Assembly (NCBI GenBank): GCA_050289485.1
Contig: JBNKFV010000032.1
Coordinates: 80,217 to 144,216, forward strand
Source of the DNA: JBNKFV01 sp050289485
Lineage (GTDB): Bacteria; Pseudomonadota; Gammaproteobacteria; Pseudomonadales; Cellvibrionaceae
Direction: 5' to 3'
Length of the DNA stretch: 64,000 nucleotides
Below the pieces are notes generated by a model, which was not told the DNA's origin, ran no database searches, and was given only the letters and a program-made list of their open reading frames with translations. Positions within the stretch are counted from its first letter, which is position 1, and each line of letters begins with the position of its first letter. Both the position numbers and the translations under genes were made by a program. Below, piece by piece: positions 17,027-26,006 of this stretch.

Positions 17027-17902
17027 TTAAGCCTGATCGTCAAACAAACTGCCAGTCACGGGTACATTGGTTTCCGGTTCTGCGGGTTTTTCCGCAGGCG
17101 CGGGAGTGTTCTCAACCACCGGTGTGGCAACTGGTTTTACTGGGGTTTGTGCAATCACTGGCATTTCGACTTGCGTCGGCGCAGGTTTTGCGGGCTGTGT
17201 GTTGGCCGGTGTTACTGGCGCTTCAGGTGTTGCTTTAACAGCCGTTTTAGCCGCCGCTTTTTTGGTTTTTTTCGGCGCAGGGGTTTTCTTTTCCGCTTTA
17301 GGTTTTACTACGGTCGGTTTTTTAGCGGCTTTGGTTGTAGTGGGTGCTTTTTTGGCCGCGGGTTTGGCTTTCGTGGTAGCCTTTTTGGTTGCAGGCTTTG
17401 TCGTAGCCTTGGCAGCAGTGCCTGTGTCGTTGGCTTCGCTTGCCTTAGTGGCAACTTTCTTTGCGGCCTTCGGTGCTTTCTTCTTGGTAGCCGGTTTGGT
17501 TTTGGTTAAGGCTTTTTCCGCTCGTGCCTGCGCTTTTTCCAGTTGTTTGGCAATCGCGAGCTCTTGTTTCATGGCGTTGACTTCGGCAGTAGCCGTTTTA
17601 ATGGCTAACTGTGCCTCGGCAATACTGGCAACCAGCTTAGCTTCTGTGGCTTCCGCTGCCTGCAAACGTTTTTGGTTGGCGGCAGTGGCCTTGGTTTTGT
17701 TAGCTGCCTTCGCTGTTTTCACTTTGGTTTTGGCTGCCGCGAGTTTTTTCTTGTCGGCAGTCATTGCGGTTTTGGCTTTGCTTAGGGCTTTTGCTGCTGT
17801 CTCGGCTTTTTGGGCGCGGGCTTTCTGCAGCGCGGTTTTTACGCTGGCAATTTGTGCCTGTAACTCAGCGATGGGGTCAACAGATTTTTTCTTAGCAGCC
17901 AT
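17027..17902 (-). CDS. Histone H1-like, Lys/Ala/Pro-rich AlgP-type protein
   Basis: 291-aa low-complexity protein. The N-terminal third is helical and coiled-coil-like (MAAKKKSVDPIAELQAQIA), the middle (about residues 130-225) is a run of K/A/T/P repeats of the AAKK, KPAAKK type resembling histone H1 tails, and the C-terminus is Pro/Val/Glu-rich ending in GSLFDDQA. This is the layout of Pseudomonas AlgP (AlgR3), a DNA-binding protein linked to alginate gene control. The neighbours (ABC-F, FKBP, Rsd/AlgQ, DsbB) are those of Pseudomonas algP as I recall them, which supports orthology. An AGGAGCT ribosome site precedes the ATG. Confidence 0.82.
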   Translation of the reverse strand: MAAKKKSVDPIAELQAQIASVKTALQKARAQKAETAAKALSKAKTAMTADKKKLAAAKTKVKTAKAANKTKATAANQKRLQAAEATEAKLVASIAEAQLAIKTATAEVNAMKQELAIAKQLEKAQARAEKALTKTKPATKKKAPKAAKKVATKASEANDTGTAAKATTKPATKKATTKAKPAAKKAPTTTKAAKKPTVVKPKAEKKTPAPKKTKKAAAKTAVKATPEAPVTPANTQPAKPAPTQVEMPVIAQTPVKPVATPVVENTPAPAEKPAEPETNVPVTGSLFDDQA

Positions 17903-18324
17903 GATTAGCTCCTGAATCGCTATGCTCTGATTGGGTGAATGTTGTTCAAGACGGTATGTTTATATCGGCGCCGGAGGATGCAACTGAACCCTCTTGCAGC
18001 CCCGTTGTCTAGGGTGCTGCAGGCGGCGAAAAAATCGCTCGAATTCTACCGTTGTTAGAAGAAAAAATGTACGTTTTAAGTGGCTACAACTGCAAAATTT
18101 ACACAATTATTCGTTGCCGGCTTTGATGGGCTGGTCGTGGGGTGTTCAGACGTAGCGTTGATGCTTAACAGGTGCAGCGATGTGAGCTAAACCACTGCGT
18201 TTGTCGGAATAATCAGGTACCATCGGCCGTCTCGTTGGGTAAACCGGCAAAATTACCAGGCTGCCTGCGTTTGTGGTGGCTCGACGTTGAAGAGAAAGTA
18301 TGTGATTCATAAAAGGAAATATCC
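17903..18324. other. Divergent intergenic region between the AlgP-like gene and the FKBP gene
   Basis: 422 bases without a supportable gene. It must hold two divergent promoters. I see the ribosome sites on both sides (AGGAGCT for the AlgP-like gene, AAAAGGAAA for the FKBP gene) but no promoter pair or operator I would defend. Confidence 0.4.
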
Positions 18325-19053
18325 ATGAAAATGAAACTGTTAGGAGCGGTGCTGGCGGGTTCGCTGGTATTGGCGGGGTGTCAGAAAGACGAGCCAAAAG
18401 AAGCGTCTGAAGCCGCCAAAACCCCTGCGTTAGAAACACTGAATCAAAAAGTCAGTTATATGATAGGTTTGCAGGTTGGTCAGAATACCAAGCGTGATAA
18501 TCTTGAGTTGGATATTGATGCCTTTGCTCAAGCGTTGCGCGATGTTAAAGAGGGTACTGAGCCCCGCTTGAGTCAGGAGCAAATGCAAGCCGCTATGCAG
18601 GAGTTCCAAACCCAGCAAAAGGCGGAGTATGAAAAAGCTCAAAAAGAAGTAGCAGACAAAAACCAGCAGGAAGGCGAAGCCTTTTTGGCTGAAAACGCCA
18701 AGAAAGACGGTGTAGTGGCGCTTGAAAATGGCTTGCAATACAAAGTGCTGGTTGAGGGCACCGGGCCTAAGCCCGCCTTATCGAACACGGTGGAAGTGAA
18801 CTACCGTGGTACGTTGCTCGACGGCACTGAATTCGATAGTTCGTACAAGCGTGGTGAGTCAATCTCTTTCCCATTGACTGGCGTCATTGAAGGTTGGCGA
18901 GAAGCACTACAGTTGATGCCAGAAGGTTCCAAGTGGGAGTTGTATATTCCCTCTGACCTCGCTTATGGCCCCGGCGGTACGGGTGGTGTGATTGGCCCTA
19001 ACGCGACACTGGTATTTGAAGTTGAATTGCTGGATGCCAATGCCGAGGACTAA
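18325..19053 (+). CDS. fkpA: FKBP-type peptidyl-prolyl isomerase lipoprotein
   Basis: 242-aa lipid-anchored envelope chaperone that isomerises X-Pro bonds. Lipobox LAGC (Cys about residue 19), then an N-terminal dimerisation domain (KVSYMIGLQVGQNTKRDNL, as in FkpA/Mip), a long linking helix rich in Gln/Lys, and a C-terminal FKBP domain (VEVNYRGTLLDGTEFDSSY, LAYGPGGTGGVIGPNATLVF). All FKBP pocket segments look intact. Single gene followed by a terminator. The symbol follows domain architecture; mip is an alternative. Confidence 0.92.
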   Translation: MKMKLLGAVLAGSLVLAGCQKDEPKEASEAAKTPALETLNQKVSYMIGLQVGQNTKRDNLELDIDAFAQALRDVKEGTEPRLSQEQMQAAMQEFQTQQKAEYEKAQKEVADKNQQEGEAFLAENAKKDGVVALENGLQYKVLVEGTGPKPALSNTVEVNYRGTLLDGTEFDSSYKRGESISFPLTGVIEGWREALQLMPEGSKWELYIPSDLAYGPGGTGGVIGPNATLVFEVELLDANAED

Positions 19054-19084
19054 TCACCTTGTGCTTGCGCATACCGTAGCATGT

Positions 19085-19110
19085 AAAAGGCCCGCAAAAG
19101 CGGGCCTTTT
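19085..19110. terminator. Bidirectional terminator
   Basis: AAAAGGCCCGC and GCGGGCCTTTT pair perfectly around an AAAA loop, giving A and T tracts on both sides. It sits between the FKBP gene and the convergent WD40 lipoprotein gene and can serve both. Confidence 0.95.
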
Positions 19111-19138
19111 GCTTATTAGCTGTGTCGGTGTTTTGATA

Positions 19139-20161
19139 CTAGCGTTTTAGTTGATGCACAAAACCGTTGCTGGCAACGGCAACAAATACGTTGTTTTGCT
19201 TACTGAAGGCAACGGCAACCACGGCAGCGCTGGTAGGTTTCCAGGCGTCGCGTTTGGGTAATTCCCAGCTGGCCAATTCCTTAAGTGTGCGGGTGTCCCA
19301 CAGCTGCACGATCTGGTCGGGTCGCCCGGTAAGCAGCAAGGTGCCGTCGGCATTGAATTTGGCCGCAGTGAAGCGCAGGCCGCGCTTGAGTTTCTCCGCT
19401 GCCAGCGGAATATCACCCAAAATTTTGCCAGAACCGGTTTCCCAGATAATGGCTTTATCATATTTGCTGCTCGACATGGCCAGCCTGCCATCGGGGCTGA
19501 TGGCCACCAGTTGTACATCTTCGTTGTGGCGAATGGTATGGCGGGCTTTGAGCGCCCCGCTGTTTTGTGGCAGGTTGGTGAGGCTCCAGAGTTTGGCGGT
19601 GTAGTCTTCTGAGCCAGTGAGCACCAGACTGCCTTCATCGCTTAAATCAACACTGCGAACGCGGCCCTCATGATAAAAACGGCGCTTGATACCACCGCGC
19701 TTTACATCAAACAGCACGGCACTGTGATCTGCCAGCCCTAACAACGCATAGTTGCCATTAGTACTGAGAGCAACCGAGAGAATGTCGCCGGGTGCGGTCC
19801 AGAAGCGAGCCGCTTCGCCGGTGTCGACTTTCCAGAGCACCAGAGTGCCCGGGTCTGCAGTCAGTGCCCAGTTGCCATCGGGAGAGATGTCGGCGGCAAT
19901 AATGGAGGTAAACTCGCCCGCCTTGTGATTCCAGTTAAACAGGCGTTGGCTGTCGCGAATGCGCCAGAGGCTGCCGCCCTGATGAACAGCGCCCACCACA
20001 ACGTCTTCTGCCTGATCACTGATGGCAGCGGCCACAACACCTTTGGAGGCAACTTCGAGGCTGTTGGTGGGGGCTTCGTGCCTGCTGCAGCCGGCCAGCA
20101 CAAGCACGATACCCAGGCCAACAAGCTGTGGCGATAACCGTTGCCCCCTGACCCGTTTCAT
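19139..20161 (-). CDS. WD40-repeat lipoprotein
   Basis: 340 aa. Signal sequence with lipobox LAGC (Cys about 25), then a beta-propeller of WD40-like repeats from about residue 45 to the end. Typical repeat pieces: VRSVDLSDEGSLVLTGSEDY then TAKLWSL, and LVAISPDGRLAMSSSKYDKA then IIWET. Predicted to be anchored in the envelope as a protein-binding scaffold. It ends the rsd side of the cluster, 5 bp downstream of rsd, so the two are probably co-transcribed. Function unknown; not a usual member of the Pseudomonas alg neighbourhood as I remember it. Confidence 0.87.
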   Translation of the reverse strand: MKRVRGQRLSPQLVGLGIVLVLAGCSRHEAPTNSLEVASKGVVAAAISDQAEDVVVGAVHQGGSLWRIRDSQRLFNWNHKAGEFTSIIAADISPDGNWALTADPGTLVLWKVDTGEAARFWTAPGDILSVALSTNGNYALLGLADHSAVLFDVKRGGIKRRFYHEGRVRSVDLSDEGSLVLTGSEDYTAKLWSLTNLPQNSGALKARHTIRHNEDVQLVAISPDGRLAMSSSKYDKAIIWETGSGKILGDIPLAAEKLKRGLRFTAAKFNADGTLLLTGRPDQIVQLWDTRTLKELASWELPKRDAWKPTSAAVVAVAFSKQNNVFVAVASNGFVHQLKR

Positions 20162-20166
20162 GGTGG

Positions 20167-20625
20167 TTACACCACCATGTTTTTATGGGCGGTATGCAGC
20201 ACTTGGATCATTTGGTCTTCGGCTTCGAAGCGGGTTTCCAGTTGTTCGCCAAGCAGTGATAAATCATTGGCGAGAGAAGTCAGGTCGTCAGTCGCCTGGT
20301 ACTTGTCATTGAAATCCAGCAGCTGCTCAGTGGTGCCGTCGATAACCCGGTACAGTTTGCCTGCGGCCTGCAAGCCATTTTCGTTGTTGAAGTCTCGCCC
20401 TTCCTTGATCAGCTGATCGTAAATTTCAAAGTGACCTGCTGATACATAGTCCACCATGATCTGGCATAGAGTTTCCAGGGTTTTGCCTTGCTCCTCTGCG
20501 CTTACGCCTGCGTCTGACAGAGCACAGAAGGTGACAAGCATTTCTTTACGTTCTTTGAGCCAGCGATCGATAATGTCGTTGACGCCGCCCCAGCGCTCCA
20601 GAGCGGATTTGCAGTTCTCTAGCAT
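20167..20625 (-). CDS. Rsd/AlgQ family anti-sigma-70 regulator
   Basis: 152-aa helical cytoplasmic protein of the Rsd/AlgQ family, which binds region 4 of the housekeeping sigma factor. Start MLENCKSALERWGGVNDIID with conserved WL..R (DRWLKERKEMLVTFC) and the DYVSAGHFEIYDQL segment. The order with dsbB on one side and the FKBP/AlgP-like genes on the other matches Pseudomonas algQ, so algQ is the likely orthologue name. Monocistronic or coupled with the WD40 gene. Confidence 0.92.
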   Translation of the reverse strand: MLENCKSALERWGGVNDIIDRWLKERKEMLVTFCALSDAGVSAEEQGKTLETLCQIMVDYVSAGHFEIYDQLIKEGRDFNNENGLQAAGKLYRVIDGTTEQLLDFNDKYQATDDLTSLANDLSLLGEQLETRFEAEDQMIQVLHTAHKNMVV

Positions 20626-20767
20626 GGTGGTGTTCCTTCAATACTTCTGTATCACCGCCCGCCGGTTGACGGGAATATAAATCATAGAAGTAGGATATTA
20701 ACCTAGAGGCATGGCTCCTGCCAGCCAATGCGTGTTAACAGTACTGCTTCGCTACAACATCGCCGAA

Positions 20768-21262
20768 CTAGCGGCGTGATGCCGCACGGATCCATTGCCA
20801 GATATTCATCAGTACCAGGCCGATGAAGGCAACTAGTGTCCAGCCGGGAATACTAATGCCGAGGAAAGTCCAGGCGACTTCGGCACAGTTGCCGTCGCCA
20901 CGCAGCAAAAGCTGGAAGGCTTCTGCCAAAGGGAAGTTTTCTATCATGTATTCCAAGCCCGGACCGCAAGCGGGGGCTTGGTCGGGCGGCAGGCTTTGCA
21001 GCCACAACTGGCGAGATGAAAAGCCACCGCCAATGACGGCTGTGAGTATGCCAAGAGAGGCATAGATCCGTAGACCCAGACAGCGAGGGTGATGCAGAAA
21101 GGCGAGCAGGGCCAGTAGACCGGTGGCGATAATAAAAATCCGCTGGGTAATGCACAGTGCACAGGGGTGCAAATCCATTTGATATTGCATGTACAGGCCG
21201 GTCAAGATTAAACCGACGCAGCCGAGAAACAGTATGAGGTTGGTTAAGCGAATAGTGGGCAC
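20768..21262 (-). CDS. dsbB: Disulfide bond formation protein B
   Basis: Inner-membrane quinone reductase that reoxidises DsbA. Four membrane spans; the first periplasmic pair is CALC (HPCALCITQR) and the second pair is the Cys of PACGPGLEY with that of GDGNCAEV. About 164 aa. The frame is open to a TTG at 21316, but the GTG at 21262 has a GGAG site 7 bases ahead and puts the first membrane span at the usual place. It has the position of dsbH beside algQ in Pseudomonas. Confidence 0.92.
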   Translation of the reverse strand: MPTIRLTNLILFLGCVGLILTGLYMQYQMDLHPCALCITQRIFIIATGLLALLAFLHHPRCLGLRIYASLGILTAVIGGGFSSRQLWLQSLPPDQAPACGPGLEYMIENFPLAEAFQLLLRGDGNCAEVAWTFLGISIPGWTLVAFIGLVLMNIWQWIRAASRR

Positions 21263-21394
21263 GGCGGGTCTCCAGAATTTTTTGCATACCCTAGGGCAAT
21301 TTTTTTTGCCAGACAATGAAAAGTTGTGAGTGCCGACGATATACTCCTGTTACCACTACCACCGCATCAACGTATTTGAGTGAAAGGGTTTACT

Positions 21395-21862
21395 ATGTGC
21401 GCCAAAAGTAAGCAACAGATTAAAGTTTGGATTGCGGCTCGCTTCGCTATGGTTTTGCTGGCCATCACTGCCGTATTATCTCCCGCCGTCAGCGCCCAGG
21501 ACGAAGGTGAAGCGGAGGTCAGTGGCGAAACGGTAGGTGCCTCAGCCATTTATATTCCCCTTAAGCCTGCGTTTGTGGTGAATTACGGTGGTGTGGGCCG
21601 GCTCAAGTACATTAAGGCCGAAATTTCCATTCGTGTATCAGACGCCCAATCGGCTAACGCCATTCGCCATCATATGCCCTATATTCGTAACAACATTGTG
21701 TTGCTATTAAGTAGTCAGACGGAAGAAAGCATTGAAACCATGGAGGGTAAAGAGTTGCTGCGTCAGGCCGCACTGGAAGAAGTACACAAGATTCTTGCCG
21801 AAGAACAGGCGGCTGACGGCGTAGTCGACCTCTATTTTGACAACTTTATTGTGCAGCGTTAA
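21395..21862 (+). CDS. FliL-like periplasmic protein, not in a flagellar context
   Basis: 155 aa. A hydrophobic leader (ARFAMVLLAITAVLSPAVSA) resembles a cleavable signal more than the permanent membrane anchor of true FliL. The rest fits the FliL C-terminal domain: LKYIKAEISIRV, HHMPYIRNNIVLLLSSQT, GKELLRQAALEEV and a terminal YFDNFIVQ. No flagellar gene is nearby. ATG 21395 follows a GAAAGGG site; a GTG five residues upstream is the alternative. Its 3' end overlaps convergent acpH by 17 bp. Confidence 0.8.
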   Translation: MCAKSKQQIKVWIAARFAMVLLAITAVLSPAVSAQDEGEAEVSGETVGASAIYIPLKPAFVVNYGGVGRLKYIKAEISIRVSDAQSANAIRHHMPYIRNNIVLLLSSQTEESIETMEGKELLRQAALEEVHKILAEEQAADGVVDLYFDNFIVQR

Positions 21863-22457
21863 ACAACTCTAGCCGCAGGTGCGTGGCTTCGTGCAATAGT
21901 GCCGGAAAATAATCCGCAAAATCCCTTTCCAACTGATCGTAATGGTGGTTGAGTCGCTCACAGCAAGCCCGTAGTAATGCGGGCTTGCGCAGGCGTTGAC
22001 TCAAATACCCCAGGCTGCGTTCGATGGTTTCCCAGTACTGATAATTTGCCAGCAGGTTATTCTGTTCGGCCCGTTGCAGAAACTGCTGTGCGGGTGTGGG
22101 CAGATATTGTCTATGTCGGTACAGCAACTTGTAGGTTTGTTGGCAGTAGGCTTCCAGTGACTGTGCGTGGTAGCGCTGCCACGCGCGACTTAAAAAGTGG
22201 TCGATACACATATCCATGGCGATAGGCGCCACACGCTGCACGTCGGCCCCCAGTTGCTGGCGGCTGCGCCGCACCAAGGTACTGTTGTCGGTAAGGCTGT
22301 CGACTTGGCGGTGCAGTTGTATACCCAGGCGTATGTCTGCGGGTAAGTGCTGGTTGGGCTGGCTATCAAGTGGGCCTTTGACGAAGTCGCCGAGAAATCC
22401 ACCCACCCGCCAGGCCGGGTTGTCACCGGACAGCAGCTGGTGGGCGAGAAAGTTCAT
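21846..22457 (-). CDS. acpH: Acyl carrier protein phosphodiesterase
   Basis: AcpH removes 4'-phosphopantetheine from holo-ACP. 203 aa, full length, with the family start MNFLAHQLLSGD, GGFLGDFVKG (metal-binding Asp) and LGIQLHRQVDSLTD, and the HD-type histidines further on (IDHFLSRAW, YHAQSL). The start codon overlaps the gshA stop as ATGA (22454-22457), so it is translated with gshA. Confidence 0.93.
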   Translation of the reverse strand: MNFLAHQLLSGDNPAWRVGGFLGDFVKGPLDSQPNQHLPADIRLGIQLHRQVDSLTDNSTLVRRSRQQLGADVQRVAPIAMDMCIDHFLSRAWQRYHAQSLEAYCQQTYKLLYRHRQYLPTPAQQFLQRAEQNNLLANYQYWETIERSLGYLSQRLRKPALLRACCERLNHHYDQLERDFADYFPALLHEATHLRLELFNAAQ

Positions 22458-24043
22458 GCGGTGGAGGATGCGCAGAACTTGTACTGAGCGTAATACTTCG
22501 CCAGATACTCGTCAAAGTCTACCTGGGGTGCTGCTTCCATCTTGGCTTGTTCTTGCAGGCTTTTCTTGGTTAATTGCTCAAAGCGCTGACGAGTATGGGC
22601 GGGTAATTTCAGGGCGGCAAAGTAATCAGACGTTGCTTTCGAACGCGCCAGTGCAAACGCTTCGTACGACAGCGATTGTTCATGCATGTCGCGCAGTACT
22701 TGTGCCGAGGGTGTCAGTGATGGGTCGTCGAACTTTTCTGCCTGCTGGTCTAGTGCCTTGCGATAGCAGCTGGTTTGATAGGCGTTATCAAGCATCTCGG
22801 CCACGGGTTTCAATGATTCTATCAGGCAGCTACCCCACTCTTTCACGCTGCGGGGCCGGTCTCGGTCTTGGAGTTGCAATTGTGGATCACGGCCACGGTA
22901 GACGATATCGCGTTGGTTGCTCTGAATACGGCCGCACTCTTCTTTGTCAGTTTGTGGGCTGTCGGTCAGCACGCAAAACAATAGAAAGGTGTCGAGAAAG
23001 TGCATCTGGCTGGGAGAAATCCCCAAAGGCTCGTAAGGGTTGAGGTCGATGCAGCGCACTTCGACGTATTCTACCCCCCTGTGGTAAAGCGCCGACAAGG
23101 CCGTTTCGCCGGAGCGCGCCGTGCGCTTAGGACGCACCGGGCTGTAAAATTCGTTTTCAATCTGCAACAGGCTGGTATTGAGTTGCTGGTACTCGCCGTT
23201 GGCCTTGAGCCCGGCTTCTTCATAGGCGGCATAAGGCTGCCGAATGGCACCACATAATGTTTGGAGATATTGCTCCAGGCAGTTATAGCTGACGATCAGT
23301 GAGCTTTGCGCATTACTCTGGTAACCCAAGTCACCCATGCGCAACGAGGTGCCCATGGGCGCATACAAGGTTTGTGCGTCGAGCGTTTCGAGCTTGTGGG
23401 GGCGATTTTGTACAAAGCTTGAGCAAACGGCGGGTGAGGCGCCAAACAGGTAAATCAGCAGCCAGTAATAACGACGAAAGTTTCGAATGAGGTCGAAGTA
23501 GCGCTCGGTGCGAAAGGTTTGTAAGTCTTTCAGGCTGTTTTCGCGTTGATGCAGCCAGGCCCAGAATGCCGATGGCAGCGAAAAATTATAATGAATGCCG
23601 CTGATAGTTTGCATCAGACGACCGTAGCGGTGCCCCAGCCCCCGCCGGTAAATGGTTTTCATACGACCCGGATTCGACGTGCCGTACAGGGCAACCGGTA
23701 CTTCGGCGTCATTCTTAATGTCGCAAGGCATACTCGATACCCACAGGTATTCGTCTTGCAGGTGGTCGTAGGTAAATTTGTGAATGTTCTGTAGTTCGTT
23801 GATCAGGGCGTCAACCCGATGCGACGGCTGGGTGATAAATTCCAGCAAGGCTTCGCTGTAGTCGGTGGTAATCAGGCTATGGGTGAGTGTTGAGCCACAG
23901 CTTTCAGGGTGCAATTTTTGGGAAATATGGCCCTGCTGATCAACGCGCAGGCTTTCTTTCTCAATGCCGCGCAAAATGCCGGTCAACAATGGGTTGTTTG
24001 CAGGCGCGGAAAGATCCTGCAGCAAAGGGTTTATATCGACTGG
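22454..24043 (-). CDS. gshA: Glutamate-cysteine ligase
   Basis: First, rate-setting step of glutathione synthesis (ATP + Glu + Cys). Proteobacterial type GshA with GILRGIEKESLRVD, GSTLTHSLITTDYSEALLE, the core segment GHRYGRLMQTISGIHYNFSL and EVRCIDLNPYEPLGI. The frame is open to a TTG at 24136, which would overlap the upstream gene by 59 bp. I prefer the TTG at 24043, which has GAGG 8 bases ahead and gives about 529 aa, the usual size; GTG 24106 is another option. Forms an operon with acpH. Confidence 0.93.
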   Translation of the reverse strand, partial: PVDINPLLQDLSAPANNPLLTGILRGIEKESLRVDQQGHISQKLHPESCGSTLTHSLITTDYSEALLEFITQPSHRVDALINELQNIHKFTYDHLQDEYLWVSSMPCDIKNDAEVPVALYGTSNPGRMKTIYRRGLGHRYGRLMQTISGIHYNFSLPSAFWAWLHQRENSLKDLQTFRTERYFDLIRNFRRYYWLLIYLFGASPAVCSSFVQNRPHKLETLDAQTLYAPMGTSLRMGDLGYQSNAQSSLIVSYNCLEQYLQTLCGAIRQPYAAYEEAGLKANGEYQQLNTSLLQIENEFYSPVRPKRTARSGETALSALYHRGVEYVEVRCIDLNPYEPLGISPSQMHFLDTFLLFCVLTDSPQTDKEECGRIQSNQRDIVYRGRDPQLQLQDRDRPRSVKEWGSCLIESLKPVAEMLDNAYQTSCYRKALDQQAEKFDDPSLTPSAQVLRDMHEQSLSYEAFALARSKATSDYFAALKLPAHTRQRFEQLTKKSLQEQAKMEAAPQVDFDEYLAKYYAQYKFCASSTA

Positions 24044-24077
24044 CAAGGTAAGATCCTCAGTGAGTAGAGCGAAAACG

Positions 24078-24458
24078 TCAGACGCTGTGGGGTTGCCATG
24101 TGGCACCGGTGCTAGCCGTGTCGCTGGTGTCTTCAACCGCAGAGCGTGTTGATTCCGGCGAGGCTGCGTCCAGTGTCAGTATGTCGATTTCCGGCTCTGA
24201 CGGTTCCTGTGTACTGTCGGGCAGTGGTGGCGGCAATTCAACGTTGACCAGTTCAGGAAGGCCCTTATCGTTCAGCGTACATTCGCGCAGCTGTATACGT
24301 TGGGTATAGTCTTTTGCTGTAATTTCAACACTTTGATTTACCGCTTCGTCTTTATGCGGTGTGCGAAACAGCACTTTGGCGTCGCGTCCGTCTACCCAGT
24401 CGCCCTGTTTGCTGAAAAAATAGTGTTCCTGATTTTGCAGAATAAATACTTGGCTCAT
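24078..24458 (-). CDS. Conserved hypothetical protein upstream of gshA
   Basis: 126 aa, family not recognised. The N-terminal 75 residues (MSQVFILQNQEHYFFSKQGD) look like a small folded domain with mixed strands and a short Cys-containing strand (LRECTLNDKG). The C-terminal 50 residues are acidic, Pro/Ser/Thr-rich and probably disordered. No signal sequence or membrane span. It lies 34 bp ahead of the preferred gshA start on the same strand, so it probably shares its transcript. The coding call rests on frame, base use and position. Confidence 0.65.
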   Translation of the reverse strand: MSQVFILQNQEHYFFSKQGDWVDGRDAKVLFRTPHKDEAVNQSVEITAKDYTQRIQLRECTLNDKGLPELVNVELPPPLPDSTQEPSEPEIDILTLDAASPESTRSAVEDTSDTASTGATWQPHSV

Positions 24459-24983
24459 TACGTCTGTTCGTGTTCAGTGACAAAAATATGGCCACCTAAA
24501 AACGGCGGCTCTGATTCATAGCGAGGCACAGTTTAACGGCAATGAGCCAGCAGAAACAGGGTCTTGAAAACAAAGGTAATTTACCGCTGTAAAGCCTGCA
24601 ATAGGTTTGGCGGAATGGCGCCGGAAACGTCATGTTTCTGTAATAAAGTCTGGCTAGAGTGAGCCGTTTTGCGGGTAGTGTCGGACTTTTTTCATCAGTT
24701 TTGCCTTACTTTTGTTTAAAAATGTGATCAGACATAGCTATTATCAGTTAAAAAGTTTATAAAGTAAGGTTCGTAAGTCTGTGATGTATAGAGAAAAATC
24801 AAGATGGATCTGCAGCGCTCAACTATCTGAGGCTGAGGCAGGTAACCATCAGAAAATTTACGAATCGCTGGTTACATCAGGGTCTGTTAACAGTCCTGGC
24901 CTGCACACAAACTCAACTATGATGATTATCCACACTTGCAATATGTTCCCACGGTGGTGGTGCTTGCGTAATGAGGCCTCCGA
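24459..24983. other. Intergenic region between the gshA-side gene and gspC
   Basis: 525 bases, AT-richer than its surroundings, with no convincing gene; a 68-codon frame at 24781-24987 has no recognisable sequence and would overlap gspC. It should contain the promoter of the type II secretion operon. I see several TTG-rich and TATAAA-like stretches (for example around 24755-24765) but no clean promoter pair. Confidence 0.4.
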
Positions 24984-26006
24984 ATGAACGATACGCTGGC
25001 AGCAACGTCGTCTGGCGCTGAAGGTGCTTCCTTGACTGAGCGCTTGCAGGGCCGTTTTGGCGGCGACAAGCTCCTGCGCGGCTGCCGTATCGCACTGCTG
25101 CTTTTGCTGGCACTTTGGGTGTGTTTCAGTATCGCTAAGCTGATTTTGCTGTTGTTGCCCGAGCCTGATTTGCCGCGCCTGCCACCTGTGTCAGTCGCCG
25201 GTTCAACGGCGGGTGACGAGGGCAACCCCACCACCGGTGTGCAGCTTGATCAGTTACAGGCGCTTAACCTTTTCGGCGAAGTGGGTGCGGTCGTCACCAC
25301 TTCTGCGCCGGCGCAAACTCTGGCAATGCCGGAAGTGAATGCGGAAGATACCAAGTTGAATTTGCAGCTACGCGGCGTGGTCATGAGCCCGGAGCAGGCT
25401 TCCGCACGGGCTATTATTGCCAATGGCAGCAAACAGGATCTCTACGCCGTGGGTGATGTACTGCCCGTGGGTCGCAATGTGAAATTGTCGCGGGTGATGG
25501 CCGAGCGGGTAATTCTCGACAACAATGGTAACGCGGAATCCCTCTGGCTATACGATGAATCCAATAAGTCGGCCAGCCGCAGTGCTGCAGCCCCACGCTA
25601 TCGCGCCGAACCTGTGCGTAGTGGTGACCAGACTCAACGCGGCTTTATACCCAATAATGACCAGGCCCAACACCGCTTTATGTCCAATGATGACCCGGAT
25701 GGTACCGACGTAACTGACGCCTTGGCACAGGCGACGGGCAGTAAATCGCTGACCGACGTGGTCAAACTGTCGGTAGCCCGTCGCGAAGGCCAGGTGATAG
25801 GTTACAGCGTTCGTCCCGGTCGCGACGCCGACCTGTTTCGTGACCTGGGGCTTGAAGCCGGTGATATTGTGACCTCAATCAACGGCATTTACCTGGATAG
25901 CTCCAGCAAAGTCATGCAGGTTTATCGCGAGCTGAAAGACCAGAACACCGCGACGTTGACGCTGTTGCGCGGCGACGAAGAATTAACCATGGATATCTCA
26001 TTATGA
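24984..26006 (+). CDS. gspC: Type II secretion system protein GspC
   Basis: Inner-membrane protein that links the outer-membrane secretin GspD to the inner-membrane platform. 340 aa: short cytoplasmic tail, one membrane span (about residues 35-57), the periplasmic homology region (LNLFGEVG then LNLQLRGVVMS...ARAIIANG), a Pro/Gln/Asn-rich linker that includes a repeated NNDQAQ/SNDDPD-type segment, and a C-terminal PDZ-like domain (GYSVRPGRDADLFRDLGLEA). First gene of the gspC-N operon; its stop overlaps the gspD start as ATGA. Confidence 0.93.
   Translation: MNDTLAATSSGAEGASLTERLQGRFGGDKLLRGCRIALLLLLALWVCFSIAKLILLLLPEPDLPRLPPVSVAGSTAGDEGNPTTGVQLDQLQALNLFGEVGAVVTTSAPAQTLAMPEVNAEDTKLNLQLRGVVMSPEQASARAIIANGSKQDLYAVGDVLPVGRNVKLSRVMAERVILDNNGNAESLWLYDESNKSASRSAAAPRYRAEPVRSGDQTQRGFIPNNDQAQHRFMSNDDPDGTDVTDALAQATGSKSLTDVVKLSVARREGQVIGYSVRPGRDADLFRDLGLEAGDIVTSINGIYLDSSSKVMQVYRELKDQNTATLTLLRGDEELTMDISL

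Noticed and set aside
17067..17915. 282-codon open frame on the plus strand across the AlgP-like gene
   Set aside because: It is the antisense shadow of a Lys/Ala/Thr/Pro-rich gene, giving an Ala/Val/Phe-rich hydrophobic translation. The minus-strand gene has the ribosome site, terminator and synteny.
24781..24987. 68-codon open frame before gspC
   Set aside because: No ribosome site, no recognisable sequence, overlaps the gspC start; more likely promoter region.
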